From assembly GCF_900091955.1 (NCBI RefSeq), contig NZ_FMDF01000127.1, forward strand, positions 1 through 37,864: 37,864 bases of DNA, written 5' to 3'. Positions within the stretch are counted from its first letter, which is position 1. Each line of letters begins with the position of its first letter. Under the pieces are notes generated by a model. That model saw nothing but the letters and a program-made list of their open reading frames with translations. It had not been told where the DNA came from and did no database searches. The translations under genes were made by a program, and so were the position numbers. This DNA comes from Streptomyces sp. Ncost-T10-10d. Its GTDB lineage: Bacteria > Actinomycetota > Actinomycetes > Streptomycetales > Streptomycetaceae. This document shows positions 7,436-15,943 of the stretch, piece after piece.

Positions 7436-8410
7436 ATGTCCCTGTTCGATCTGCCCCTCGACGAACTGCGCGACTATCGCAGCCGTTCGGTGGAGCCGGA
7501 CGACTTCGACGCATTCTGGTCGAAGACCCTCGACGAGGCCAGGTCCCACGACCTCGACGCCCGGTTCGAGCTGCGTACGGGCACGGGGTTGTCGACCGTC
7601 GACGTGTACGACGTGACGTTCGCGGGCTTCGGCGGTCACCCGGTCAAGGGCTGGTTCGTTCTCCCGGCAGGCACCACCGAACCGCTGCCGGTGGTCGTGG
7701 AGTTCATCGGCTACGGCGGCGGGCGGGGCCTGCCCCACACCCATTTGCTCTGGGCGTCCGCCGGTTTCGCCCACTTCGTGATGGACACCCGGGGCCAGGG
7801 CAGCGGCTGGCTCGTCGGCGACACTCCCGACCCGGTGGGCAGCGCGCCCTCGTACCCCGGTTTCATGACCCGGGGCATCGAGGACCCGCACGCGTTCTAC
7901 TACCGGCGTGTGTTCACCGACGCGGTACGTGCGGTGGAGGCGGCGCGCTCGCATCCGCTGACCGATGCGGCGCGCACCGCGGCCATCGGTGAGAGTCAGG
8001 GCGGCGGCATCACGCTCGCCGTCGGCGGGCTGATACCCGACCTCACGGCGATCGCACCGGACGTCCCGTTCCTGTGCGACTTCCCCCGCGCGCTCACCGT
8101 CACCGACCGCAACCCGTACCGCGAGGTGGGCAGCTACCTCAAGACGCACCGGGGACGGGCCGAGCAGGCGAGGGCCACTCTGTCCTACTTCGACGGGGTG
8201 CACTTCGCCGCACGCGGGCGTGCACCGGCGCTGTTCTCGACGGCTCTGGAGGACATGACCTGCCCGCCCTCGACCGTCTTCGCCGCCTTCAACGCGTACA
8301 CCCACCAGGACAAGACCATCGAGGTGTACGACTTCAACGACCACGAGGGCGGTGGGCCGTTCCAGGAGGCCGTGCAGCTGGGCTGGCTGCCCGGGAAGCT
8401 GACGGCGTGA
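7436..8410 (+). CDS. Acetylxylan esterase / cephalosporin-C deacetylase family (CE7)
   Basis: 324 residues, the usual length for carbohydrate esterase family 7. ATG at 7436 follows GAAGAAGGCGG. The alpha/beta-hydrolase features match CE7: RGQG (119-122), nucleophile elbow GESQGGG with Ser187, acid Asp273 in LEDMTCPPST, and His303 in NDHEGG. There is no signal peptide, as expected for the hexameric cytoplasmic enzymes that deacetylate imported xylo-oligosaccharides and other small acetyl esters. A decayed LacI gene and an operator-like repeat lie upstream, suggesting former sugar-responsive control that may now be lost. The sequence itself looks intact. Confidence 0.9.
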   Translation: MSLFDLPLDELRDYRSRSVEPDDFDAFWSKTLDEARSHDLDARFELRTGTGLSTVDVYDVTFAGFGGHPVKGWFVLPAGTTEPLPVVVEFIGYGGGRGLPHTHLLWASAGFAHFVMDTRGQGSGWLVGDTPDPVGSAPSYPGFMTRGIEDPHAFYYRRVFTDAVRAVEAARSHPLTDAARTAAIGESQGGGITLAVGGLIPDLTAIAPDVPFLCDFPRALTVTDRNPYREVGSYLKTHRGRAEQARATLSYFDGVHFAARGRAPALFSTALEDMTCPPSTVFAAFNAYTHQDKTIEVYDFNDHEGGGPFQEAVQLGWLPGKLTA

Positions 8411-8567
8411 TCCCGAAGAGCCGCCCCGGTGCAGCGCCGCGTTGATTCGCTGAGGGGTCGGTGAGCCAGGCGAGTTGCGGTGGCAGGGGGCCTGTGGCCG
8501 TAGCCGCTCGACGCACACGCAGATGGTGCCGCGCCCGCTCCGCAGGACGCTTCGGCACCCAGACCGC

Positions 8568-8657
8568 GTTGCCTCCGCAACGAGGGAGGTCCGGCAGGTA
8601 CTACGGGCCAGGATCGTGCTGGGCGCTGCGGGCGGCCCGGCCAACGACCGGCTGATC
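8568..8657 (+). pseudogene. Transposase scrap (IS630-like) in a 600-base decayed gap
   Basis: Within the gene-poor stretch 8411-9017 a short frame reads VASATREVRQVLRARIVLG and AAGGPANDRLI. It resembles the N-terminal helix-turn-helix entry of IS630-type transposases (xVRARIVLxAAxGxSN). No DDE region and no clear terminal inverted repeats are present. The rest of the gap shows no convincing gene, so it is probably degraded mobile-element DNA. The call rests on a short match and is uncertain. Confidence 0.35.
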
Positions 8658-9017
8658 AAACGAAACCGCCCAGGCGCCCGGGCCACCGCCATCTCGTCGG
8701 CACGCTTTCGCGTGCCCCGCACGGCCCTCCCCGGGGCCAACGGCGCCCACATGTAGGGGTCTGAGAACGGGGCTGCGTTAATCGCTGGTGTGCGGCCCGG
8801 TGGCCCTTGTAGGTTGGCATCGCGACCGCGCCTCCGATGCGCTCGGCTGCGGCTACTTCCTTCTGACAACCAAGTGACGCCGCCGCCCCCTTTGATCTCG
8901 GCAGGCGCGGGCGTCTTCGCCCCGTCGGAACTATTGGCCGGGGCCCGTCCAATCCTTTGTATCCGGGGGGATTCACTGCCTCGTCATACCCCGCGCGTCT
9001 CCAAGATCTGGCCCAAA

Positions 9018-10649
9018 ATGCTCGTGGCCCCGCACGTCTCGGAGGCCGCCCGCTCCCTGCCCCCACCACGGCTCCAGCACGGGCCCACCAGGCCGGACTT
9101 GCGCACCTATGCGGGCGGCCCGGCCTTCGTCCGGGAGCCTCGCGAGGAACTCTTCCTCCTTGCGGTCGGCAACTTCGTCTCCCAGCGGACCTTTTATGAG
9201 AGCGGTGAGGAGCGGGACGACCGGTACGCCCGTCTCGTCGGTGAACTCGCTGTCCAGGACCCCGTGTGGACGGCCGGCCTGCTGCGCTGGCTTCGCAGCG
9301 AGGGCAACATGCGCACGGCGTCCCTGGTGGGCGCCGCCGCATACGTGCGGGCCCGGCTCGAGGCCGCGGCGTCCGGAGGCCCGTCCAACCGGTCCGTGAT
9401 CGACTCGGTGCTCCAGCGCGCCGACGAGCCCGGCGAGCTGCTCGCCCACTGGATCTCGGTGTACGGGCGGAACGTGCCACAGCCCGTGAAGCGGGGCATC
9501 GCCGACGGCGTACGCCGACTGTACACATCCCGGTCCCTGCTCAAGTACGACACCGTGTCCAATGGCTTCCGCTTCGGCGACGTGCTCAACCTGGTGCATG
9601 CATCCCCCGACCCGGACAAGCCCTGGCAGGGCGCGCTCTTCCGGTACGCCCTGGACCGCCGCCACCACCCGGAGCAGGCGGTTCCGCCGGCCTCCGACCA
9701 TCTGCTGACCGCTCACCGGGCGCTGATGGAGTCGGCTGCGGACGAGCGGCGGGCGGTGGTGACCGGGCCGGGCGGCCCCGAGCGGCTGGCCGCGGCGGGC
9801 ATGACGTGGGAGACCCTGGCGGGCTGGCTCCACGGACCGATGGACGCCGCCGTCTGGGAAGCCGTGATCCCCACGATGGCACCGATGGCGCTCGTGCGGA
9901 ATCTGCGGAACTTCGACGAGGCGGGAGTCTCGGACGAAGTCGCGGCCCGGGTCGCCGCACGGCTCTCGGACGCCTCCGAGGTCGCCCGGTCCCGGCAGTT
10001 CCCCTTCCGATACCTCGCCGCCCATCAGCACGCGCCGTCGCAGCGCTGGGCGGTCGCGCTGGAACGGGCACTGGGCCACGCCCTGGCCAACGTACCGCCC
10101 CTGCCCGGCCGGACTCTGATCCTGGTGGACCGGTCCGACTCCATGTTCTGGGACACCGTCTCCGAACGGTCCGAGCTGACTCGGGCGGACGCGGCGGCCG
10201 TGTTCGGTACCGCGCTGGCCATGCGTGCCGAGCAGGCGGACCTGGTGGAGTTCGGCTGGAGCAGCGCAGAGGTGCCGTTCGAGCCGGGCGAGCCGGTGCT
10301 CGGGGTGCTGAAACGGTTCCACAGTCTCGGAGGCACCCACACCACGAAGGCCGTGCGGACCCATTACCGGGAGCACGACCGGGTCCTGATCGTCACCGAC
10401 GAGCAGACCGCCCCCTACGGCCCCGGCGGGCCGGCCGAACCGGTCCCGGCCGACGTTCCGGTCTACACGTGGAACCTTGCGGGGTACCGGCCGGCCCACG
10501 GCCCCACGGGCCCCCACCGGCACACCTTCGGCGGCCTCACGGACGCCGCGTTCCGGATGGTCGGCCTCATCGAGGCCGGCCGCGAGGCCGCTTGGCCGTG
10601 GACCGCTGAGCCGGCCCGATCCGAAAGACACGGTCCTGGAGACCGCTGA
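9018..10649 (+). CDS. TROVE/von Willebrand A protein (Ro60/Rsr homologue)
   Basis: 543 residues from ATG 9018; a frame open from 8790 exists, but its first 76 residues look non-coding. Residues about 33-330 form the TROVE HEAT-repeat ring: ELFLLAVGNFVSQRTFYESG, then RDDRYARLV, GLLRWLRSEGNMRTAS and SDAS-rich helices. Residues about 362-530 form a vWA domain with a complete MIDAS start DRSDS (Asp371) and GGTHTT further on. Ro60-type proteins bind misfolded small RNAs and Y RNAs and, in Deinococcus and Salmonella, steer the exonuclease PNPase. Here the N-terminus before the conserved region is short and atypical, and the gene follows IS-like debris, so the true start is uncertain. No Y RNA-like gene was recognised nearby. 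Confidence 0.85.
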   Translation: MLVAPHVSEAARSLPPPRLQHGPTRPDLRTYAGGPAFVREPREELFLLAVGNFVSQRTFYESGEERDDRYARLVGELAVQDPVWTAGLLRWLRSEGNMRTASLVGAAAYVRARLEAAASGGPSNRSVIDSVLQRADEPGELLAHWISVYGRNVPQPVKRGIADGVRRLYTSRSLLKYDTVSNGFRFGDVLNLVHASPDPDKPWQGALFRYALDRRHHPEQAVPPASDHLLTAHRALMESAADERRAVVTGPGGPERLAAAGMTWETLAGWLHGPMDAAVWEAVIPTMAPMALVRNLRNFDEAGVSDEVAARVAARLSDASEVARSRQFPFRYLAAHQHAPSQRWAVALERALGHALANVPPLPGRTLILVDRSDSMFWDTVSERSELTRADAAAVFGTALAMRAEQADLVEFGWSSAEVPFEPGEPVLGVLKRFHSLGGTHTTKAVRTHYREHDRVLIVTDEQTAPYGPGGPAEPVPADVPVYTWNLAGYRPAHGPTGPHRHTFGGLTDAAFRMVGLIEAGREAAWPWTAEPARSERHGPGDR

Positions 10650-10745
10650 AGATCTTGAAATTTCGCCTGGCTTGCGCTTGTTCGACCCGATTTTCAATTG
10701 CCGGCAATCCGGCATGCGTCGGGCGGCCCGAGCAAGAGGAGTCTT

Positions 10746-11699
10746 CTAGCCGCTCGGGATGAGGTTCTCGGACTCCAGGTAGGTGCGTGCCACGTCCTCG
10801 GGGAGCCGTCGCCAGCTGTCGACCTGCTCATTGACCCGGGCCAGGTCGGCGGTCGTCAGAACGGTGTTGAGCTTGCCCAGCGCCTTGCGTACGCCTTCGC
10901 TGCCCGCCCGGGACCGGTTGACGACGGGGACGAGGTAGTCGGCGTTCTGCAGGTGCTTGTCGTCGGCGAGCAGGACAAGACCGAAGTCGTCGAGAGTGGC
11001 GTCGGTGGTGGTGGTCAGGACCATCTGGTCCTGACCGTTCTGGACGGCCTGTTTGGCCTGGGTGGTGCCGACGCCCCTGGGGTCCACGGCCGTGATGCGG
11101 ATTCCGTACGTCTTCTTCAGGCCGGGTGCGCAGTAGGGGCGTTGTACGCATTCGTCGCCCGCGGCCAGGCGTACGGGCAGTCCGGATCCGCCGAGGTCGC
11201 TGAGGGTCTTCAGGTGGTGTTTCGCCGCGTACGGGGCGGCGACAGCGAAGGCGTTCTGGTCGACGGCGCGCCCGGGGTCGAGGACGGTGAGGCCACGGGG
11301 TGCGGCAAGGGCGCGCAGCGCCTTCATCGTGGTGGCGAGGTCGGGCGAGCCGACGGGGGCTGCGTCGGCACCGTTCTTCTTGGCGTTCAGCCAGTCCGCA
11401 AAGGTGGCCGCGTACTCCGGTACGACGTCGATCTGGCCGCTCTCCAGCGCCGGTTCGTAGATCTCACGATTGGTGACGGAGATGATCTTCGTCGAGTAGC
11501 CGGCCCGGTCGAGCAGCAGCGCGTACATCTGGGCGAGCAGATCGCTCTCGGTGAAGCCCGCGGAGCCGATGGTGAGGTGTTTGCTGTCGCCCGGCGGTGT
11601 GGTGACCTCGCCCTGGTTCTCCAGAGAGGGCCCGGTGGTGCAGGCGCTCGCCCACAGCGGGAGCGCGAGAAGCACGGGGAGGGCCCTTTGCGGCCTCAT
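10746..11699 (-). CDS. Osmoprotectant ABC transporter substrate-binding lipoprotein (OpuCC/ProX type)
   Basis: 317 residues. ATG at 11699 overlaps the permease stop as ATGA. The N-terminus MRPQRALPVLLALPLWASAC is a lipoprotein signal with the modified Cys at residue 20. The mature part follows the OpuAC/ProX pattern: LTIGSAGFTESDLLAQMYA, EPALESGQIDVVPEYAAT and the late DDFGLVLLADDK region. The family binds quaternary amines in an aromatic box between two lobes. It is the last gene of a permease-permease-binding protein operon, and the ATPase that would drive it is encoded 4.2 kb away on the other strand. Confidence 0.9.
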   Translation of the reverse strand: MRPQRALPVLLALPLWASACTTGPSLENQGEVTTPPGDSKHLTIGSAGFTESDLLAQMYALLLDRAGYSTKIISVTNREIYEPALESGQIDVVPEYAATFADWLNAKKNGADAAPVGSPDLATTMKALRALAAPRGLTVLDPGRAVDQNAFAVAAPYAAKHHLKTLSDLGGSGLPVRLAAGDECVQRPYCAPGLKKTYGIRITAVDPRGVGTTQAKQAVQNGQDQMVLTTTTDATLDDFGLVLLADDKHLQNADYLVPVVNRSRAGSEGVRKALGKLNTVLTTADLARVNEQVDSWRRLPEDVARTYLESENLIPSG

Positions 11700-12373
11700 T
11701 CTGATTCCTCGCCGCGGAACCGGTCGGGGGCGAGCCGTTGTGCCACCTCGAAGAGCCCTTCGACGATCAGGGCGAAGACGGCTACGAGCACGGCCCCGGC
11801 GACCACCTGCGCGGTGGAGGCGAGGTTGAAGCCCGCGGTGATGATGCGGCCGAGTCCTCCGCCGCCCGCCAGAGCCGCAAGTGTGGCGGTGGCGACGAGC
11901 TGGACGGCGGCGATCCGTACGCCGGTGAGGATCAGGGGCAGGGCGAGCGGCACCTCCACTCCCAGCATCAGCTGTCTGCCCGTCATGCCCATTCCGGTGG
12001 CCGCCCGTACGACGTCGCGGTCGACCTCGCGCATGCCGACGTAGGCGTTGGTGAGCAGCGGCGGTACGGCAAAGAGGACGAGGGCGATGATGGTCGGCCA
12101 CTCGCCGTGCCCGCCGATCGGGCTGAGGAGCAGCAGCACCAGCACGGCGAAGGTGGGGACGGCCCGGCCGATGTTGGAGAGGTTGACGGCGAGTGCGCCG
12201 CCTCTGCCGAGATGGCCGAGGACCAGGGCGATGGGCAGCGCGATCAGGCAGCTGATCAGCAGGCAGACGACGGTGAGGAACAGATGCTGGCCGAGGCGGT
12301 TGAAGATTCCGCCGTCGCCGGACCAGTGCGCCGGGGTCGTGAGCCAGGACCAGGCGGCGGTGAGGGTGTTCAC
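11696..12373 (-). CDS. Osmoprotectant ABC transporter permease (second)
   Basis: 225 residues. GTG at 12373 overlaps the stop of the preceding permease as GTGA, and the gene ends overlapping the binding-protein start as ATGA. About six hydrophobic segments are visible, starting with LFLTVVCLLISCLIALPIAL. The cytoplasmic EAA-type loop reads VVRAATGMGMTGRQLMLGVE, and GGGGLGRIITAGF is typical of OpuCB/OpuCD and ProW proteins. It forms the channel with its sister permease. The frame is open far upstream, but that part overlaps the sister gene and does not look coding. Confidence 0.9.
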   Translation of the reverse strand: MNTLTAAWSWLTTPAHWSGDGGIFNRLGQHLFLTVVCLLISCLIALPIALVLGHLGRGGALAVNLSNIGRAVPTFAVLVLLLLSPIGGHGEWPTIIALVLFAVPPLLTNAYVGMREVDRDVVRAATGMGMTGRQLMLGVEVPLALPLILTGVRIAAVQLVATATLAALAGGGGLGRIITAGFNLASTAQVVAGAVLVAVFALIVEGLFEVAQRLAPDRFRGEESE

Positions 12374-13047
12374 GACCGCCTCCGGGTCCACGGGGTCAGG
12401 ATTCGTTGCGCGAGAAGAAGCAGCACGTCGGCGGCGACGGCGATGACGACACAGAGGACGGAGGCGGTGAGCACCTGGGCCTTGAAGTACGTGTTCATCC
12501 CGGAGTAGATGAGGTTGCCGAGTCCGCCGTAGCCGACGATCGCACCGACTGTGACCAGGGAGACCGCGGAAACGGTCGCGATACGCAGTCCGGCCATGGC
12601 GGCGGGCAGGGCGAGGGGAAGCTCCACGGCGACGAGCAGACGCACGGGGCCGTACCCCATGCCGCGTGCGGCCTGCCTGGTCTCCGCGGGCACGGCGCGC
12701 AGTCCGGCGAGGATGTTCCTTACGAGGAGGGTGAGCGAGTACAGGACGAGTCCGGCGACGACGAGTGAGGCGGAGAGTCCGTACACCGGCAGCAGCAGCG
12801 AGAACATGGCGAGCGACGGCACGGTGTAGAGGATGGTCGTCACGCCGAGGACCGGGACGGCCGCCCAGCGCCGGCGGCGCGCCGCGAGGGCGAGCGGAAC
12901 GGCGAGGACCAGTCCGAGGAGTACGGAGACCGCGGTGAGCTGCAGGTGCTGGACGACGGCGTCCCAGAGAATCTCGCGACGGCTGGTCAGGTAGGCCCCG
13001 CAGAGCCACTCATTGCGCGCGAGGCAGTCGTCGGGAGGCGCGGTCAC
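12370..13047 (-). CDS. Osmoprotectant ABC transporter permease (first)
   Basis: 225 residues from GTG 13047, the first gene of the operon. After a short N-terminus (CLARNEWLCG) there are about six membrane segments, e.g. LTAVSVLLGLVLAVPLALAA and SLVVAGLVLYSLTLLV. The EAA-type loop ETRQAARGMGYGPVRLLVAVE and the VGYGGLGNLIYSGM segment are diagnostic of glycine betaine/choline permeases. It pairs with the second permease. No ATPase gene is in this operon. The 136-base gap to the HxlR stop holds no evident gene. Confidence 0.9.
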   Translation of the reverse strand: MTAPPDDCLARNEWLCGAYLTSRREILWDAVVQHLQLTAVSVLLGLVLAVPLALAARRRRWAAVPVLGVTTILYTVPSLAMFSLLLPVYGLSASLVVAGLVLYSLTLLVRNILAGLRAVPAETRQAARGMGYGPVRLLVAVELPLALPAAMAGLRIATVSAVSLVTVGAIVGYGGLGNLIYSGMNTYFKAQVLTASVLCVVIAVAADVLLLLAQRILTPWTRRRS

Positions 13048-13183
13048 CCGTCCATTGGAGCGCGGGCGGGCGGAAGGACGCGCGTCCTGATCGACTGTCC
13101 GGGGGGACTGCGCGGGGGTCGTACACGCGTGGCAGGAACGAACGGGCGAGTGGCGGCACCACCGAAGCGTGCGGCACTGCAGC

Positions 13184-13660
13184 CTATTCGGATGCCGCTG
13201 CCACGTCCGCGGGGCGTTGGACCTTCTTCACCGTGATGTCGTCCGGTCCGAGCTGCCGCCCGTCGGCCGAGTGGACCTCCAGCGCCCGGGGCGGACGGCC
13301 GTGCCGCAGGTCGACCATTTCCGAGTGCGGTTCGCCGGGTTCGAAGAAGTGGCCCTCGCCCCACTGCCGCAGCGCCACGATGACCGGGAAAAGATCCCTG
13401 CCCTTGGGCGTCAGCACGTATTCGTGGTACGCGCTGCCGTCGGCCGCCGGAGCCATGTCGAGAATGCCGCCCGCGACCAGATCGCGCAGGCGCGACGCGA
13501 GGATGTTCTTCGCCACGCCCAGGCTGCGCCGGAACTCCCCGAAGCGGCGACTGCCGTCGAACGCGTCGCGGACGATCAGGAGCGACCACCAGTCGCCGAT
13601 CGCGTCGACCGAACGAGCCACCGGGCAGTCGCTCTCGTTGAAGCGTGTCCGCTTGACCAT
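13184..13660 (-). CDS. HxlR-family winged-helix regulator
   Basis: 158 residues with ATG at 13660 and GGAGGA just upstream. The N-terminal CPVARSVDAIGDWWSLLIV carries the conserved Cys of HxlR proteins, where oxidants or electrophiles are often sensed. The winged helix follows: RRFGEFRRSLGVAKNILASR, LRDLVAGGILDM and YHEYVLTPKGRDLFPV. A 50-residue extension after WGEGHFF ends in AAASE. It is divergent from an MFS exporter gene, with two matching palindromes between the starts, so it probably represses both itself and the exporter and is released by a substrate or oxidative signal. Confidence 0.9.
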   Translation of the reverse strand: MVKRTRFNESDCPVARSVDAIGDWWSLLIVRDAFDGSRRFGEFRRSLGVAKNILASRLRDLVAGGILDMAPAADGSAYHEYVLTPKGRDLFPVIVALRQWGEGHFFEPGEPHSEMVDLRHGRPPRALEVHSADGRQLGPDDITVKKVQRPADVAAASE

Positions 13661-13681
13661 GCCGTCCTCCCTCGCACCATC

Positions 13682-13736
13682 GGTTGCAACATGCTACCAG
13701 GTGGGGCTACGGTCAGCCTGGTAGCAAGATGCAACC
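13682..13736. promoter_or_regulatory. Double operator for the HxlR regulator
   Basis: Two sites fit one pattern, GGTWGCA-N3-TGCWACC: GGTTGCAACATGCTACC at 13682-13698 and GGTAGCAAGATGCAACC at 13720-13736. Each is an imperfect 17-bp palindrome, and together they form a larger inverted repeat with 18 of 20 positions matching. Their centres are 38 bp apart. They occupy most of the region between the two divergent starts, where the promoters must lie. Confidence 0.75.
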
Positions 13737-13778
13737 AACATGATCGAGGGGTGCCACGTGGCCGGCAGGGAGAGAACG

Positions 13779-15017
13779 ATGCGATCCGAGAAGGCAGACG
13801 GGGGGACACCGGCTCGCACCCTGTCCGGACGCACGACAGTGCTGTTCGCGGCCGCGTCCGGTCTGGCGGTGGCCAATGTCTACTTCGCGCAACCCCTGCT
13901 CGTCACCCTGAGCCGGGACTTCCGGATCAGTGCGGCGACCGTCGGCATCGTCGTCACCCTCACCCAGATCGGCTACGGCCTCGGGCTGTTCCTGCTCGTG
14001 CCCCTGGGCGATCTGGTCGACCGGCGGCGCCTCGTCGTGACCCAGCTGGCACTGCTGGCGACGGCACTCGTCGCAACCGGGACCGCGGCCACCGCACCGA
14101 TCCTGCTGACCGCCCTGGCCGCGGTGGGCTTTCTCGCCGTGGTGACGCAGACCCTCGTGGCGTTCGCCGCGTCGCTGTCCGCCCCGGACCGACGCGGCCG
14201 CGCGGTCGGCCTGGTCACCAGCGGAATCGTCATCGGAATCCTGCTGGCCCGCACGGTCTCCGGTGCACTGGCCGACCTGGCGGGCTGGCGATCGGTCTAC
14301 CTCACATCGGCGGCACTGACCCTTGCGCTCACCCTGTCCCTGCATCGCGTGCTGCCACGACGCGCCACACCACCCACCTCCATGCGATACATGCAGCTGC
14401 TTCGTTCCACACTCGTCCTGTTCGCCGAGGAACGCGTACTCCGTGTCCGGGCTCTGCTCGCTCTGCTGATCTTCGCCGCGTTCAGCACCCTGTGGAGCTG
14501 CGTCGCGCTGCCGCTGAGCGAACCCCCGCTGTCGCTGTCGCACACAGCGATCGGCGCGTTCGGGCTCGCCGGGGCGGCGGGCGCGCTGGCGGCCGCTCCG
14601 GCCGGGCGCCTGCACGACCGCGGCCTCGCCGGGTGGACAACCGGCGTAGCACTGGCCCTGCTCACCGCGTCGTGGCTTCCCCTCGCCCTCACCCGGCAGT
14701 CGCTGACGGCACTGGCGATCGGCGCGATCACCCTCGACCTCGCCGTGCAGGCCGTCCATGTCACCAGCCAGAGCCTGATCTACGCGGTCCGTCCCGACGC
14801 GGGCAGCCGTCTGATCGGCGGTTACATGGTCTTCTACTCGGTCGGCAGCGCTACGGGTGCCGTCGCCTCGACCACCGTCTACGCGATGGCCGGATGGGGC
14901 GCGGTGTGCGTTCTCGGTGCCGCGATCAGCGCAGTCGCGCTCCTCGTGTGGGCGGCGACCCGCAATGACAGGCCTGCGGCAGGCACGACCGGAGCGCCGA
15001 GCGCACCCACCGGATGA
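13779..15017 (+). CDS. MFS transporter (DHA1-type drug/metabolite exporter)
   Basis: 412 residues from ATG 13779, chosen because CAGGGAGAG lies upstream; an in-frame ATG at 13740 would touch the second operator and has no ribosome binding site. About twelve hydrophobic segments are visible. Between segments 2 and 3 the MFS motif A appears as PLGDLVDRRRLVV. The opening ASGLAVANVYFAQPLL and the YALL/VTLTQIGYGLGL region resemble YnfM/NepI-type exporters. It probably exports small toxic compounds by proton antiport. The divergent HxlR gene and shared operators suggest induction by its substrate. Confidence 0.88.
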   Translation: MRSEKADGGTPARTLSGRTTVLFAAASGLAVANVYFAQPLLVTLSRDFRISAATVGIVVTLTQIGYGLGLFLLVPLGDLVDRRRLVVTQLALLATALVATGTAATAPILLTALAAVGFLAVVTQTLVAFAASLSAPDRRGRAVGLVTSGIVIGILLARTVSGALADLAGWRSVYLTSAALTLALTLSLHRVLPRRATPPTSMRYMQLLRSTLVLFAEERVLRVRALLALLIFAAFSTLWSCVALPLSEPPLSLSHTAIGAFGLAGAAGALAAAPAGRLHDRGLAGWTTGVALALLTASWLPLALTRQSLTALAIGAITLDLAVQAVHVTSQSLIYAVRPDAGSRLIGGYMVFYSVGSATGAVASTTVYAMAGWGAVCVLGAAISAVALLVWAATRNDRPAAGTTGAPSAPTG

Positions 15018-15135
15018 CCAGGCCGGACTTGCTGCGTATGGGGGGCACCCGCGCGCCTACCGCTCGGTACGGCCGCATATGACGGTAGACCGGGGTTCAC
15101 GCCACTTCCCCGTATACATACCGAGGAGCCCCCGC

Positions 15136-15867
15136 ATGTCGTCGCCCGGCCGCACCGATGAAACCTATCGCTTCGACGATCTGCGCGCGCTCTACCTCAA
15201 CTGCACACTCAAGCGCTCCCCGGAGACCAGCAATACGCAGGGGCTGATCGACCACAGCCGCGCGATCATGGAGGAACACGGCGTCACCACCGAGGTGGTC
15301 CGGGCCGTCGACCACGACATCGCGACCGGCGTCTGGCCGGACATGAAGGAGCACGGCCGGCAGACGGACGCCTGGCCGGAGCTGTACGAGAAGGTGATGG
15401 CCGCCGACATCCTGGTGCTGTGCGGGCCGATCTGGCTGGGGGACAACAGCTCGGTGATGAAACGGGTCGTCGAGCGCCTCTACGCCTGTTCCAGCATCCT
15501 CAACGACAAGGGCCAGTACGCGTATTACGGCCGGGTGGGCGGCTGTCTGATCACCGGGAACGAGGACGGGGTCAAGCACTGTGCGATGAACCTGCTCTAC
15601 AGCCTCCAGCACCTCGGCTACACGATCCCTCCGCAGGCCGATGCGGGCTGGATCGGGGAGGCGGGGCCCGGCCCGTCGTATCTGGACCCGGGATCGGGCG
15701 GTCCGGACAACGATTTCACCAACCGCAACACCTCGTTCATGGCCTGGAACCTGATGCATCTCGCCACGATGCTGAGGCGTGCTAACGGCATCCCGGCCTA
15801 CGGCAACCAGCGCTCCGAGTGGGATGCGGGCTGCCGCTCGGACTATCCCAACCCGGAGCACCGCTGA
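15136..15867 (+). CDS. Flavodoxin-family NAD(P)H-dependent oxidoreductase
   Basis: 243 residues. ATG at 15136 follows CCGAGGAGC; the frame extends upstream but without a better site. The flavodoxin-like FMN-binding fold is seen in ALYLNCTLKRSPETSNTQG (phosphate loop), then ADILVLCGPIWLGDNSSVMK (second FMN loop), VGGCLITGNEDGVKHC and the C-terminal NTSFMAWNLMHLA. It probably reduces quinones or other small acceptors. Its direction matches the MFS gene 118 bases upstream, so co-transcription is possible but not shown. A hairpin follows. Confidence 0.85.
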   Translation: MSSPGRTDETYRFDDLRALYLNCTLKRSPETSNTQGLIDHSRAIMEEHGVTTEVVRAVDHDIATGVWPDMKEHGRQTDAWPELYEKVMAADILVLCGPIWLGDNSSVMKRVVERLYACSSILNDKGQYAYYGRVGGCLITGNEDGVKHCAMNLLYSLQHLGYTIPPQADAGWIGEAGPGPSYLDPGSGGPDNDFTNRNTSFMAWNLMHLATMLRRANGIPAYGNQRSEWDAGCRSDYPNPEHR

Positions 15868-15894
15868 CCGCGCCCCCCGCTGACGAGGCCGCGT

Positions 15895-15936
15895 CCGAGG
15901 GAGGCACGGCGGGCGTGCGGCCCATGCCTCCCCCGG
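15895..15936. terminator. Hairpin between convergent genes
   Basis: CCGAGGGAGGCA (15895-15906) and TGCCTCCCCCGG (15925-15936) pair at 11 of 12 positions around an 18-base loop. It lies between the ends of the flavodoxin gene and the minus-strand nitroreductase gene. Confidence 0.6.
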
Positions 15937-15943
15937 GCGGTCG

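Noticed and set aside
8790..9017. N-terminal extension of the TROVE protein
   Set aside because: The 76 added residues are low in similarity to anything expected, and codon use differs from the rest. The ATG at 9018 is closer to the conserved region.
11696..13009. Possible fusion of both osmoprotectant permeases in one frame
   Set aside because: The upstream half of the frame is a shadow of the first permease. The real second permease starts at the GTGA overlap at 12373.
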